Made by a program: the position numbers and the translations under genes
Shown here: positions 13,202-26,100 of the stretch, piece after piece
How positions within the stretch are numbered: position 1 is the stretch's first letter
Layout of the letters: every line of letters starts with the position of its first letter
Origin: Syngnathus acus
Lineage: Eukaryota > Chordata > Actinopteri > Syngnathiformes > Syngnathidae
Direction: 5' to 3'
DNA: 64,000 bases
Assembly: GCF_901709675.1 (NCBI RefSeq)
Contig: NC_051094.1
Location: forward strand, 8,240,501-8,304,500
The notes under the pieces: model-generated
What the model was told of the DNA's origin: nothing
Seen by the model: only the letters and a program-made list of their open reading frames with translations
Databases searched by the model: none

Positions 13202-14395
13202 CGGTATGTGCTCTTTTGGCATGTTCTCTCACTCCTACTGCCATTTGGCTCATGGACCGTCACTCCGCTATGTGTTGCGTTACGTAGTGTCCTCTATGTG
13301 AATGTCATCTGTATGTATGTGTATGAGTGTGTGTTTAGGGAAGGCAGAACATGTGAACCTTTTGCCACAGGTCTAGATATAGTAAGTGCTGGTCAAGAGA
13401 TGTGAAAGACTATACTCATAGAAAACAACCTTGGCTTAATAACATTTGGATTGGGGGAGATGAGCGCCTCTGAAGATTACATCCATTTTTCCCTTCAGAC
13501 GGGAGATGAATGGGAAGTCGAGGTCTGCCTTGCCTCTTGGGGCACACGCACACACACACAACAGTGCATTGTACATAGTGTTTACAGAGGAGATTAGAGC
13601 AGTTCCACTATGTACCTCACCTCCCAAATGTGGAAACCATGAGAGGAATGCACGACAGCAGCGGCATTGCACTGACAGCGTATGCCACGTGCATCACATT
13701 TCTCACCTTTTATCGGCCGGCCCGCGGGGACGCTGTTCCGAATCTTCCTGAATAATATTTTGTGTTTTCCCACACGACCGCATGACAACATTGGGTATAA
13801 AGTGTTCAACTCAGAATGTTCTGGGAAAACTAGAGAAGTGAGTTTTATAAGTGATGGCACACAGGAAAAGTACTGTAGAACCAGAAACAAAAGCTAACAG
13901 GAAAGGGTTCAGCAGCTCACAAGCCAAACAATACAATTAAATAATAATAAAAAACATGACTTTATTGTCATAGCTTTTTCTTCTAAACTAAAAATAATCA
14001 TAGTATTCTTTTAATATTATACACCTTTTCTTATTTATACTTATCTCTTGAAGAAGTTTTCTATTTTTTTCCCCAAATATTTTAACATTACTCTTAGATT
14101 TATTAGATTTTAGTTTTATATAATGAATTTAATTGAATTGTTTTAGTTAATTTCCCTTTACACTTGAACAACAGTTAAGTACCAGTATATATGTAAAAAA
14201 AAAAAAACGAAAAACAAATGATGCATCACAGGTGTGAGGACGACACCCAGTCCAACCCATTCTTAGGTTTCGTCTAAATATTTAATTTTGCGGTCTAACG
14301 CCTCATAGATGATCTGGTTGCATTTTTTGACCGCAACTGTAACTCACTACATCTGTGAACACAAAGTTTCTTTCGAAGCTACCGGCTTTTCCAGA

Positions 14396-14908
14396 GAGCA
14401 AAAGTATTGGAACGGACGTAACAATATTTGATGGCATGCAGTAACCTTTCCTGCAAGCCTGTGCCCCATTGACTGCACTAGACTGATGCATCCTTAATTT
14501 GAAATGCTTTCTCAGGCTTTTACTGCAGCCTCTTTCTGTTCTTATTTCTGGCTGAAGAAGAAATAAGAAATAAACAAGCCATACCATACGACGCAAACCA
14601 CTCCGAATCAGAAAGCCAAATTGGGTTTTGCAGAGAAGTACACAAATAAGCCACATAGGTTTTGGAACAAAACTTAATGGACTGATGAGACCGAGATAAA
14701 CCTCCACCAAAGTGATGGAAAGGCCAAAGTATGGAGAAAGAAAAGAAAAGATCTGCTTATGATCCAAAACACACAAGCTCATCTGTGAAGCATGCTGGAG
14801 GGAATGACGTTGCTTGGGCTTTGTCTGATCTTCATCTTTTGATCTGAAACCCAAATGTCTTCAGTATACAACAAAGACATTGTCCTTGCTGTTCCAATAC
14901 GTTCGGGC
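14396..14908 (+). mobile_element. Internally deleted Tc1/mariner-like element relic
   Basis: The ends carry inverted copies of a short terminal motif: GCAAAAGTATTGGAAC at 14398-14413 and GTTCCAATACGTTC at 14891-14904. The right half (about 14675-14820) resembles fish Tc1-like transposase DNA, with blocks such as GACTGATGAGACC, GATGGAAAGGCCAAAGT and TCATCTGTGAAGCATG. It is broken by stops and indels, so it is non-coding now. The 183-codon minus-strand ORF over it is fortuitous. Confidence 0.6.
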
Positions 14909-16732
14909 GGGGTGGGGGCTTACTGTCCAGGCAAAAAATATGTGTTTTAGCACCTGTCGGCCAAGTGATCCTCTAACGGAAATATGATCCTTCATTACAA
15001 GCTCGTTTGACACCCTGAACCAAAGAACAAGCGAGTCATTGCGCTAATGACACGATCCTCTCTCTAATTGCCTTCTCCTTTTACACACTGAAGCGTAATA
15101 GAGCTTGTTCCTATCCTGTAGTAATACAGTCTTCACACTAGATGAAAATTTGGGTTGGGTGATGTGTCCTTAAAATAAATTTCAGATTTTTTTTCTCACA
15201 AGAATCTGATTTGTAATTTTTTCCCCCTTTCATTTATAGAAATTGGCAACGTCAGATCATTATTTTACAAAATGAGTTTTTATGCTTTCTCATGAAAAAT
15301 TATTTTCCTTTGGTCATAAGATGTATGTAAGCATGATTAACATTTGTGAACATTACTATGTTCAGCAATTTAATATCCTCCACTGAACTGTCCAACGTCA
15401 TGGCTTGGCTGGTCCGTACGTACAGTGAATGCAACAAGAAGAAGAATATGCCGTTATTGTAATTATTGCTACTATTTTCCCTTCGAAAAATCTGACTATT
15501 TTTTTGTCCTAAAAAATATGACTTGCCAATGTTCTAGAAATGTATACCGCACTTATTAGTTTCACCAGTTATGACTTTCTCTCATTGTCGTCTCTTTTAA
15601 CAACGTATTTTGAGCTTAGTTCGTCACTCGCCGGATTCAGATGTGTTTTGTTCTCAGAATAGAGGTCACACTCTAATTCTGATGGTGTTCAAATTCTTCA
15701 TGTTTGAACCCATAGCAGAGACCTCAACGTGGGTTAAAAATGTGCTGTTTTTGTTTAATTTTCTTGAAGTGGTGACATCTACAGCATACTGTATCATAAA
15801 CAAATGATAGATGCCTGCCCTTCCAAAAGTGGTTGTTATTTTATTTTATTTCTTAACCAAGTAATGGCTTTATATTATACTCATGTTCTGGGCAGATGAA
15901 GCCACAGCTTGGTTTTATACAAAGGGTTCCCACAGGTGGGAGTGTTTATTGTGAAGTTGTTGTTTATGGAAAACAAGATGCGTTCGTTCCAGCTATGAAC
16001 ACAAACAAAGGCCAGTTGAGGAGCGAATTTACTTTTCTTCATAGCTCAGTTCAGGAGCATTAATGAAATACGATGCTTTTCTCCATATAATACAACAGAT
16101 CTGAGATGTTTTGTGTTAGTTTGTTGATTTTTGGATGAGTTTGCCTGTGTTTAATTGGAAAGAACGAAAAGATGTTTTGTCAGGAAGCAGGCCTTAGGCA
16201 CAAAGAATGATGCAACAATGCCAATTAACATGTTTTATAAAAACATAAATAAATATGAATAAGTTAATACATCCATTGTTTTATAAATACACACTGTACG
16301 CTTGCTGTCTGGTAAAAAGTATCTCTAAATTTCATCTTTCTGACAAAAACAAAATTGACAATAAAAATAGGTGGAAAAGGGCCTAGAGCGATAAATAAAA
16401 TGTGTTGTTCTTGGAGCAATAAAAATCAATCAAACTTAAATGTAAACGACTTCCGTGCAAATATATTGTCTTTGTTTTTCTGGAATTTCTGGACTACACA
16501 TGACATCTGGAGACGCATGGTTTTCATGTGTCAAGAAATAAAATCTAATAAAATCGAGATGCATACATGCTTTTCATTAATGGAAAAAATGTTGTATTTC
16601 AAAGCTGTACATGAAATTTGGAGATACTTTTTCACTGGACAGTAACAAAAAAATTGTATTGTAGACACACAAGAGTGTGTTGACTGTTATCCAACACATG
16701 GTTCAGGATGTGCCTTATGAAATTAGAGTTGT

Positions 16733-17762
16733 TCAGACACAAGCGCACTTTCTGGCCGAGTGCTTCTTGAGCGTGTGGTAGACCAGGTTATCGTCCAGAA
16801 AGGACAGGTTGTCGTCAAACGCCACCGGGCGACAGCAGGCCTGCGGGGGCGCGTCCTTGGTGGGCAACCTCCCGCGGCGGGCCAGGTGGCGGAGAATCTT
16901 GTCATAATTAGTTTCTGACTTCCTGCAGGGTCCCGCGCAGTACCTGAAGATCATCTCCTCGCCCGAGCGGTAGCCTAGACCCAGGTCGGTCACGTTGAGG
17001 TGGACCTGCCGGAGCGCGCAGCCCGGAGTTTTCCGTCCCTTCAGACCGGGGTTTCTTTTCCGGCTCGACCCGGTCATTCTCTCCCGTTTGGGCCGAGACC
17101 TGATGCTCCTCGCAGTCTGGGATGACCCTGTAGGTGAGCTTCGTATTCTGCTCACAGTCACCTTGATCAAATCCACTACTTTGTCAAAGTCCGCTGGGAC
17201 AGGCTCCTCCATGATGTCTAAAGAAAAAACAGATTGTTGGCGGAATCATATCTTGAAGAGAACAAGAACATGTGAGTATTTTTCTTTCAGCATCTCCCCT
17301 TTCTATCTCAACATTACCAACCATATTTTTACCATGGTTATCTGAATTTCTGACTCTCAGCATTCTCGTTCCCAACATTTTAGACATGCAATAGTATATC
17401 GTGAATGCTGGTCTCGCAGCATTCTGGCTGAAATACTTTGATCATGCCACTGTGCCAACGTCTCTCCCAGCATTCCCACTTTTTTTTTTTCCGTACTAAC
17501 ATGAGTGTGACAATCCCTTTACTCTCAACATTCTCCCAGTAAATGTTTGACTCTCAAGCCCATCCTTACAAGCGTCTCCCTGGTCGTCCACGTCCTTCTG
17601 ACTGTTGCTGATGCCCTGCGAGGTGGCTGGCAGGCGAATTCGGAGCGGAGGGCTCTCCAGGGGCCTCTCCTCTGCTACGAGCAGCACCCCCGGGGGCCAC
17701 GGGCCGGCGTGCACGGCTCCCAGCACAATCAAACAAGTGGTCAGGCTATGCCATAGCGTCAT
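16733..17762 (-). CDS. gdnf: GDNF-family neurotrophic factor (glial cell line-derived neurotrophic factor)
   Basis: This is a secreted cystine-knot ligand of the GFRalpha/RET receptors. CDS = complement(16733-17217, 17570-17762). The donor GTAAGG and acceptor TTTTTTCTTTAG join in phase, giving 225 residues. Features are a signal peptide (about 1-20, WHSLTTCLIVLGAVHAG), a prodomain, an arginine-rich region with furin-type RSRPKR (104-109) and SSRKRN (115-120), and a mature domain. The mature domain has seven cysteines at 131, 158, 162, 192, 193, 222 and 224. NVTDLGLGY (139-147, with an N-glycosylation site) and FDDNLSFLDDNLVYH (198-212) are GDNF-specific rather than neurturin/artemin-like. The C-terminus reads CACV where mammalian GDNF has CGCI. 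Teleosts have gdnfa and gdnfb and I cannot decide which this is. The position beside egflam matches the human GDNF-EGFLAM order. Confidence 0.93.
17290..17540 (+). repeat. Degenerate 50-60-bp periodic motif in the gdnf intron
   Basis: The motif CTCTCARCATTC-like recurs at about 17300 (ATCTCAACATTAC), 17354, 17412, 17462 and 17522, at intervals of about 50-60 bases. Sequence between copies is poorly conserved. It lies almost entirely in the single intron of the gdnf CDS, so it is either an old minisatellite or a cluster of binding sites. Confidence 0.5.
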
Positions 17763-20193
17763 GGTCCGCTTGGGTCCGGCAGAGGGACATGGCGTGCCTC
17801 GGAACCAGCTGCTCTCATCCGGCAGAGAGAGGCGCTCCCAAAAGAAAATTCCTCCAATAAAAGGGGGGGGTGAAAAATCCCTGTTTTGCAGAAGTCTGTC
17901 AGACGTGCATTCCCGCAGAGCTTAAATCCACACTGAAGAAGAACAGGAGGAGGGATGGGGTGTGTTGGTGACGTCTGGCCATCCATTTCCAGTGGGTGGA
18001 GACTCCACAGGTCAGACAAAAATGTGGTTCTAATCAGTGGAACATAACATGTGCTGCTACTCCACGCTGTTTTTTCATGACATTTGATACATCCTCATCA
18101 GAAATATACAGCTTCACATAAATCTGATATGTGATACAACATATTATGACTCAGTGTTGTACAGGGTCATCTAACAAAACAAAATCATTTTCAGAAAAGG
18201 AGTAATCATACGCCTGAGCATAGATAGGACTTTTTGTTATATATTGTCTTCTGTAGTGGTATTGCAAAAAAAAAAAAAAAAAGACAAATGCAACATCATC
18301 CTTAAAATGCTCACTTGGCATGGGCCAACTTCTTAACTTCTGTGTGTACGTGTGCATTTTTGTGTACTCTATGTAATAGAGAAACTAGAGAACAACAGTG
18401 ATGCTACCAAGAAGTGGATGTCCCTCCAAAATGGATGAATTAACAAGAAGAAAACCCAGAGTGTCCAAGCAGCCTGATAGCTACACTGAAGGAGCTGCAG
18501 GAATTTCAGGTAAGTGTTTAGTACATGTGACAGCAATCTCCCGTCTTTCTGTTTGGGCTGTGGGAAGGGTAGCAAGAAGGAAGCCATTTCTTACTAAGGA
18601 AAACATCCAAGCCCAGCTACATTTTGCCAAAACAATCTCCCAAACCCACGTGAGGAAATGTGGTATTGTGCGATGTAACTAAGGTTGAACTTTTTGACCT
18701 GTTTAAGCTTGTTTATTTACTGTCCAGTTAGCCCCCGCTGATCGCGAGGTATAGGGACCTGCCTAGCCTACAAATAGCAAATATTTGCGTATAATTGATG
18801 CTGACTGAAATGCATTGGGGGAAAAACAATTACTACATCATAAAAATACTGCCCAAAAGGCTGATGAACATTCAATACACAGAAGCGAGCATGGGGAAAC
18901 CTATAAATATATAAAGTCCAGCGTGATGCAAATCGGTGTCAATGTAGTGTGCTTTATAGAAGCCAAGTGATGCTAAATGTAGCGTGTCTCATCAGCCCGC
19001 AGCCCAAAGTTGCCTTAAGGAATAATTACGCGCCTCATTTACATCGACGATCTCACGTCACATTCTCAATTAACAAGAGACTAGAGTTCTGCACTTGGCA
19101 CTTGAATGAAAACAAATCAGGCAGAAAGTTTCCTCACGTAGCCCAATAATAAGAATATAAAAGTATGCATTTAAATGCATTCATGTGCTGTTTTATGTTG
19201 TTACTTGCTGTATTGTTTTTTAACTAGAAAAATAGGGATCGATGTTAGAAAATTTCAACAATTCGAAGGATTTTAATTTTAACAAACATCTGAATTAAAC
19301 TCATTGCAGGAGCAAATGATGCCACTAGTGGACGCTGTTTACTGTTTTTTTATGCCTAGCCCAACTTTAAATTCTCATATTTGAAAGTAAAGAGTTGCAC
19401 GAGCTCTTTTTCTATTTCGCATTTGTATTGAATTGTTATTAAATGTAATTATAGCTATAAAATATTATGAATGTAATCCAATACTTTTTTATCAATCCTT
19501 TGATATTTATCCATTGTTAAAACAATTTCTATAGTTCTTTGAGAACATGTATGTTTTGTTTTATTCTTATACGCAATGACGTATTATTCCTAGAACCTTT
19601 AGACTGGTTATGTAATTGTGTTTATTTTTGTTTAGTTAATGTTTTGGTTTACTTGTGGGGGGCTGACTGACTTCCAGTGTCAAGCCAAAGGGTGCATTAC
19701 GAATCCTTACAAATTGAATTCTTCTTTGGTTATTGTGGTTGACGCGTGTGGCTTCCATCTGCGTGCGTGGCCTGCGGTGCGCGGATTAGACGTTCGTTAT
19801 CCTCTTAGCCCCTAAATGGATCCGCGTTGCTGCATGCGCTCTTGGGTTGCCAAGTGTTGTGGACGCACACGCTGAAACCACTAACACTTAAAAAAAAGAA
19901 AGACAACGCACGCGCGCGCCTGGCGTGCCCACCCATCTCGCGTCGATCGCGCGCTTCTTACGCACGAAGGTGCCCCCCACACCCACACACACGTCTGTCT
20001 CTTTGCGCGCGCGCAGTGACGTTCCCAGCCCGACCTGATCTTTCGGACCCTAATCTCATCAGCTCTCCATTGGGACGCTGCATCACCCCCACCGGCGCCT
20101 CCGTAACTTTTGTGGTATTCTTAGTATTTGTCCCGTGTGAAGCGGTGGCACTTTGGACTGCGTGTACGATGAGCATTTGAGAGCACTGGAGCG
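17763..20193. promoter_or_regulatory. Divergent gdnf/egflam intergenic region with CpG-rich egflam promoter
   Basis: Both genes point away from this 2.4-kb interval, so it holds both promoters and 5' UTRs. The segment about 19740-20190 is rich in CpG, with runs such as CACGCGCGCGCC and TTTGCGCGCGCGCAG, in contrast to the AT-rich middle. That suits a CpG-type egflam promoter. No TATA box could be assigned with confidence. The 18398-18510 part has a short open frame with a GTAAGTG donor but no recognisable protein. Confidence 0.55.
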
Positions 20194-23100
20194 ATGGCGA
20201 GCCGCAACTGCACACGGACGCGGACCTCTTTCTTACTGCACTTTGTCCTCTTTGCGATTTGCTGCTTGGCCACCCGCAGCACCGCCGCCAGGAGGTCCAG
20301 TGCCAGGAGAGCTGGTCAGTCAAACGGACAGGACGGAACGCTTATGTTCTTCGGGTTCCTGACCTAAAATCTCTTCCATCATTTAACTGGACACCCAATT
20401 ATGACTTTAACCAGGGTTCCCAAACTAGGGGTTGCAGGCCTAAAAATTGTCTTGTGGCAATTTTTATTGATGTTATCACGTAATTCATTTGTATTGTGTT
20501 CTGGTCATCTGCAAATTTTAATCTGAGATGGTTGGCTCCCTAAATGTATTTTTGATGCTGATTCAAAAATGTATTTTCTTTTTCTGCAATTGAGTAGCCT
20601 GCCTATTTTCTTTCTTTCTTTTTTTTACCCATAAAAGGTTGCGCAATACATTTTACATTTTGTTCTAATTTCTTCCCCCTTTTGCTGAAAAACCTGATTC
20701 AGAAATACTAAATGTATTGCTGTAATACATAGTATTATTATTATTATTATAATTATCATTAATATTATTAAAGCCTAATGTCCTAGACAAAAACAAGGGC
20801 AGATAAGTAAGCAGTGCAAAAAAGATCTAGAAAACTTGACTTGCATCTGATTGGAAAAAAAAAAAAATACCATTGAAGCGTATGTTCATGGGAGTGCCAG
20901 AAAGATTTTTTTTTTCGTCATTAAGACATTTTGTCTCTAAATCTGGCTATTGTATTGGAGGTGTGTGTGTATGTTTGTTTGCAAATATTGATTACAAGTT
21001 GTATCTGTCGCTTTATCTGTCTCTCTGTCTAGCTAACTACTTGCCTGCCTGCCTGTCTGTCTGTCCGTCTGTCTGCCGAGTCCATTCAAACTCTAACCAA
21101 ACCAAAACGCTAACCTAAACAGCAGCACCTATTGGAGCTCTCATGGAGTCTTAGCACATGTCTGCAAGTTTAAGACAGGGATCTATCTCCAGTTCTCCAG
21201 GGCCGCTGTGCTGCATGTTTGAGATGTTTCCCTCTTCCAATGATGCGCCAAAGAAATGATCAAGGTTGTTATGAGGCTTCAGAGCTTGCAGATGAGTTAA
21301 TCATTTGAATCAGGTGTATATTGATCATTTCAATGGAGGTGTTTGGAGACATCAAAAACATGTAGGACAGTGCTCCTCGAGGCCCAGATCTGGACACTCC
21401 TGATTTGAGATGATCTTGCATCTTACATTGGTCCACAGAAATTGTAATGGTCGTAGTTTAGTTTTAAACTCCGCTATCAATTGGGACTGGAAATAATTTA
21501 TTGCTATTTCCCCCTACCATTGTTAAACACACACAAAAGGTTTTCCAACCCCAGTAGATGGCTTCACCCTCTGCATTAGTGTCAACAAACACTTTGTTAC
21601 ACCAAATGTACCTCATGTTTTGTCCGACATGTGGCTAAATCTTGTATAGTAAATCTCATCGACAATGTATCCCCCAAGGCACACACTAGCTGCTTTCTTT
21701 GTTTTCTTATCATCAGAACATCTTCCTCATGTTGTAGGCCCGCCCACTTTATCCTTGTCTCCTTCCCCTCTCATCACATCTCACTCGTTCGATCCCTCGG
21801 GCTGCATGCGAGCCACGCACACGCATACCACACACTGTCACTGCTGTTTCTCACCACACAGTCCACGCTTGCTGACATTTGGACTTGTGTGGTCTTTGAC
21901 GAGAGGGGGTTGGTGTGTCAGTCCACATCAATTACGTCAATGTTAGCATTAGCATGGGCTCTTACCTTTGGACACTAGAATGGAATTTCTGGGGTCGTAC
22001 ATTGTGATGTGCTGGTCAACCACTTTTGTTGTGACAAAAGTGTAAAAAAAAATGTTATGGCATCATTTTTGCAGTTTTTGGGCTGAAACCATTTTCGACC
22101 TTTTTATTGATTTGCAACTGAAGTCTTTGTCCTGATGCTGACATTTCCCTCTTTGAGATATCAAGGCTGCGCCGCAACACTAAACGCTCATTAAAAAGGC
22201 ATCCTGGTGCTTTTAAGGCCCCACCAGCCTACCATTGATGTCCTCAGTAACAGCGGAGCCACCAGTATGAGTCACTCTGTACTACAGGATGGATGGATGG
22301 ATGGATGGATGGATGGATGGATGGATGGATGGATGGATGGATGGACGGGCGGACGGACGGACGGACGGACGGACGGATGGATGGATGGATGGACGGGCGG
22401 ACGGATGGATGGATGGATGATGAAGGGATGGAGGGAGGAATGGATGAATGGATGGATGGATGGATGGATGGATGGAGGGAGGGAGGGAGGGAGGGAGGGA
22501 GGGAGGGAGGGAGGGAGGGAGGGAGGGAGGGAGGGAGGGATGTAGGGATGGATGATAGTCTATACATGTATTGTTGACTAAATTGATGGAATGACTAATG
22601 GCTTAATGTCCAAAGGACGAAGTGATGGGAGGATGAATTTATGGAAGGGTGGAATATGGATAGATAGTGATCATTGATGAATGGTGGATTAATGGATGGT
22701 TGGAGGAAAGATGAGTGAGGGATGCTAAATAAACGAATGAAATGTTGGATGGAGTGCTGCATTGCTGAACGTATGATGTTGTGTTATTCGTGAAAAAATA
22801 TCGGCCCAAACCAAAACTGTTTTTTGCATGTTCTTGTTGCTATGTAGAAATCAATGCGGCATATTGTCATTATTTGTCAAGCAAAAAATGCCACACTCAC
22901 AAAGCTACTTCCTTAGCAACTTGTCTCACATTGCAGACAAAGGTCAGGGAGAGGTAGTAGAAACTGGAGGTCAGACAGAGAAGACTCTTAAAGCAACGCT
23001 GTCTGAATACCTACTCCTATGGCTTCTCCACTGTCGTCAGTTTGTTTGTGAATAAACCTTTGAGTGGTTTATTTTGGTTAGGTTTCTACTTCCTGATCAT

Positions 23101-26100
23101 GTTCTCATTCTGATGTCTTTGCCTCACTTCAGATCGTTTGAGTCCTCCGTTGGACATCCAGTTGGAGAGCGTCAACTGCAGTGCCTTCAGCGTGCGATGG
23201 AAGATGCCACGGAGACATGTCAGCACCATCACCGGATACAAGGTTGTCACTCGTCTCCACACTTTCTATTCCAGGGACATTGCTGAGTTCCATTTCTGGT
23301 CAACATCACTTAGTGCCCTTGTTGGCATTACCTAAAAACACTTCTGGAGTTCAGCCTTCAATTGTCTACTAAGATGAAATATAGAAACTTGATTAATAGA
23401 ATCTTTTTTACATGTTCAATAATGGATTAAAATGTCCATTATTACTGTAATAAATAAATAAATAATAAAACATATAATAAATGAAATATAAAACGTAATA
23501 TGTATTAATTATACTGAACCTACAGAATTTAATAGTAACTTATTTTAACACCTTTTTACCAATTGAATAGCTTTTGTCTTCATTTAAATGCAATTTTACT
23601 GTAATCATAATGTATATTTTTAGATACCGGTACCTGAAATCCCGTTAAATAAAAATGAATCAAATGATTAAAACTTGAATCATTTCAATATCATTTTTAA
23701 GTCCTGTATCATATTTCACTATCCATCCATCCATCCATTTTCTGAACCGCTTAGTCCCCACGGGGGTCGCGGGTGTGCTGGAGCCTATCCCAGCTGTCAT
23801 CGGGCAGTAGGCGGGGGACACCCTGAACCGGTTGCCAGGCAATCGCAGGGCACACAGAGACAAACAACCATTTGCACTCGCACTCAAACCTAGGGACAAT
23901 TTGGAGTCTTCAATCGGCCTACCAAGCATGTTTTTGGGATGTGGGAGGAAACCGGAGTGCCCGGAGAAAACCCACGCGGGCCCGGGGAGAACATGCAAAC
24001 TCCACACAGGGAGGGCCGGAGGTGGAACCGAACCCGCACCCTCCTAACTGTGAGGCGGACGTGCTAGCCAGTGCGCCACCGAGCCGCCCATATTTCACTA
24101 TTTAAAAAAAAAAACTACCTCTATAGTACTTTAATTTTGCAGAAGATTCTCTTTAAAAGTCAAGATAAAAAAAACAAACACCCAAGTGTATTTTTTTTTG
24201 CAATCATTTCAGCAATGCCATTCACATCTTTTCCCCCGTGTGCTGCATCTATTGCAAGCCACTGGCGAGGGTGGCTTCCAAAGTACCTGTCAAACAGACG
24301 CCACGGCGACAACATGGCCTTGAGGCATCCAATTGCGTTTACAAATTGGATGGAACCCCCTTTAAGTGCCATGCTTTTATAAAATTGACCTGGGATGGCT
24401 GGGCTCTCTGTGCCAGGAGACGTCAAGTGTTGCCTCACTAGACCTCAATTCAGCCAGCATCAAAGGATTAAACGCTGCGTGTTAGCATGGCATCCGTTTG
24501 TGTTGTTTGACAAATAGTCAAGTATTCAGAGACTACTATGCTCGCTTCTGGTGCCCACTGTTTAGCTTTTCATTTTTCTGACTGGAATTTGAGTCCATGC
24601 GTTTGTGCTGAGACATAGATGGTTCCATTCGCTTCTCACACTGCCATATTTTTGATGCCAAGGTAGCGAAGTGTGCGGTTAATGTCACTCCATTTATCAA
24701 TCAGCTAGCCTTTCTGTTTTCTACCCGTAGAAAGTTGTCACGAGCGAAAGTAATGGAAAAAGCAACAAATCAAATTGACACTTTGCTGCATAGATGTCCA
24801 TTTTTCCTCCACAAGCCATTAACGTGTGTTTCTCGCAAGCTCTGTCTGGTCGCCATGTTGGCCTTGAGGGATGTGGGTTCTTGTTTTTCATCTATGCTAT
24901 TTGGGTGGAAAAATACAGTGCATTAAGCTAAATACTCTAAATGCCTTTAGTGCATGTTAACTGCTTTGTGTCCGATTTTTACCCAAATCCCTCTGACAAC
25001 TCGATGTTAAAACAGGGATGGCCATTTGACCCGCTCCATCACCATGGTTAAAATGTATTGAATTAAAATGAATTCCTCATACTGACTGTTCTGAACTCCT
25101 CTTTCCTCCCCAGTGTATTGAGCAGAACAAATACTTAAAATGCGATTACTGTAATCCACAATCAGTTCCACACACTCAACACGATACTCAACGGTCAATT
25201 TTTGCGTATTATGTCTGTGTTACAGAGTATTTGTTTGTGTACACTAATTGTAGTCACCCTTTTGACCTTCCTTGCGTCCTTCCTAATTGCCGTCGCCCAT
25301 CAACAAAGTGTGAATCAGTGTGTGCTCTGACCATATGTCCGCACTAAGAGGATTAGTCAGCGAGATTCCAAACTCACAGATGAACTTAGTGTGTCTGTGT
25401 TACCTTTGCCAAGAAAGTTATGATTTCATTTGTATCGTCTCTTTACTTAAAGTGTGTAAATGTAGATTATTCAAAATATGCATGCATTTATTGGGGTTTC
25501 TCAGCATCCACATATTAATTGTCATATCATTCAAAGTAATGATTAAAATGTATTTCAGAATATGTGGGGAAAACACTAACTGTGGAGTTTAACCTGGATC
25601 TGATCCTGATTGCTCATTTGGCAGCAATCTAGGAAATCCGATTTAAATTTAGATTAGAGGCTTCTCTCGCTTTAAATTCAAATCATTGTCTCTTTTCATG
25701 CTTACGTACAATCTTATTGCTGGTTACTCAAATAAAACCTCATTTTAGCTCTTAGACTGTTCCTGCATTGGTTTGAGCCTAGGCAGAGGTTTTTGCTCTA
25801 TTTTTTTAGACAGTGTCCCTGTGTGCATTTCAGATATTCTACACTGAGTTGAAAAATGGCCGTCCCCAAGGTACAGCCTCTGTAAAGGATGTCCCTCTTA
25901 GTGTGGATATGCTGACTACGGTGAGTCGTATTACAATTAATTGCAAGCAGAGCTGCAGTGTTGTTGAATGCTTGGCGCTTGATGCCAGTGTTAGTGGCGT
26001 TAGCTTTTACAATGGCTGCGCAATACAGCACGAAATCAGGATCAAGCGGATACCAGGAAAATATAAGGCCACTATTGCCAATGATGATGACAATGAACTT

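Larger units (their letters stand above)
9300..16732. other. Large gene-poor intergenic region between ndc80 and gdnf
   Basis: About 7.4 kb without a recognisable gene. It contains A/T-rich DNA, a degraded fragment of the GGAT-tailed retroposon near 12510-12548, a Tc1-like relic at 14396-14908 and poly(A)/poly(T) runs. Two short stretches with exon-like borders and open frames (12125-12202 and 13108-13201) are listed separately. The right end should include the gdnf 3' UTR, but I could not fix its poly(A) site. Confidence 0.5.

Noticed and set aside
13436-13890. ORFs of 70-98 codons on both strands
   Set aside because: They overlap each other in several frames without splice support or domain content.
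14303-14854. 183-codon minus-strand ORF
   Set aside because: It runs antisense across a degraded Tc1-like relic and its peptide has no domain character.
22207-22577. Overlapping 94-112-codon ORFs on both strands (MDGW and PSIH repeats)
   Set aside because: They are translations of the GGAT/GGAC/GGAG microsatellite, which is open in several frames.
23832-24105. Several 70-110-codon ORFs on both strands
   Set aside because: All fall within the GC-rich retroposon with target-site duplication.
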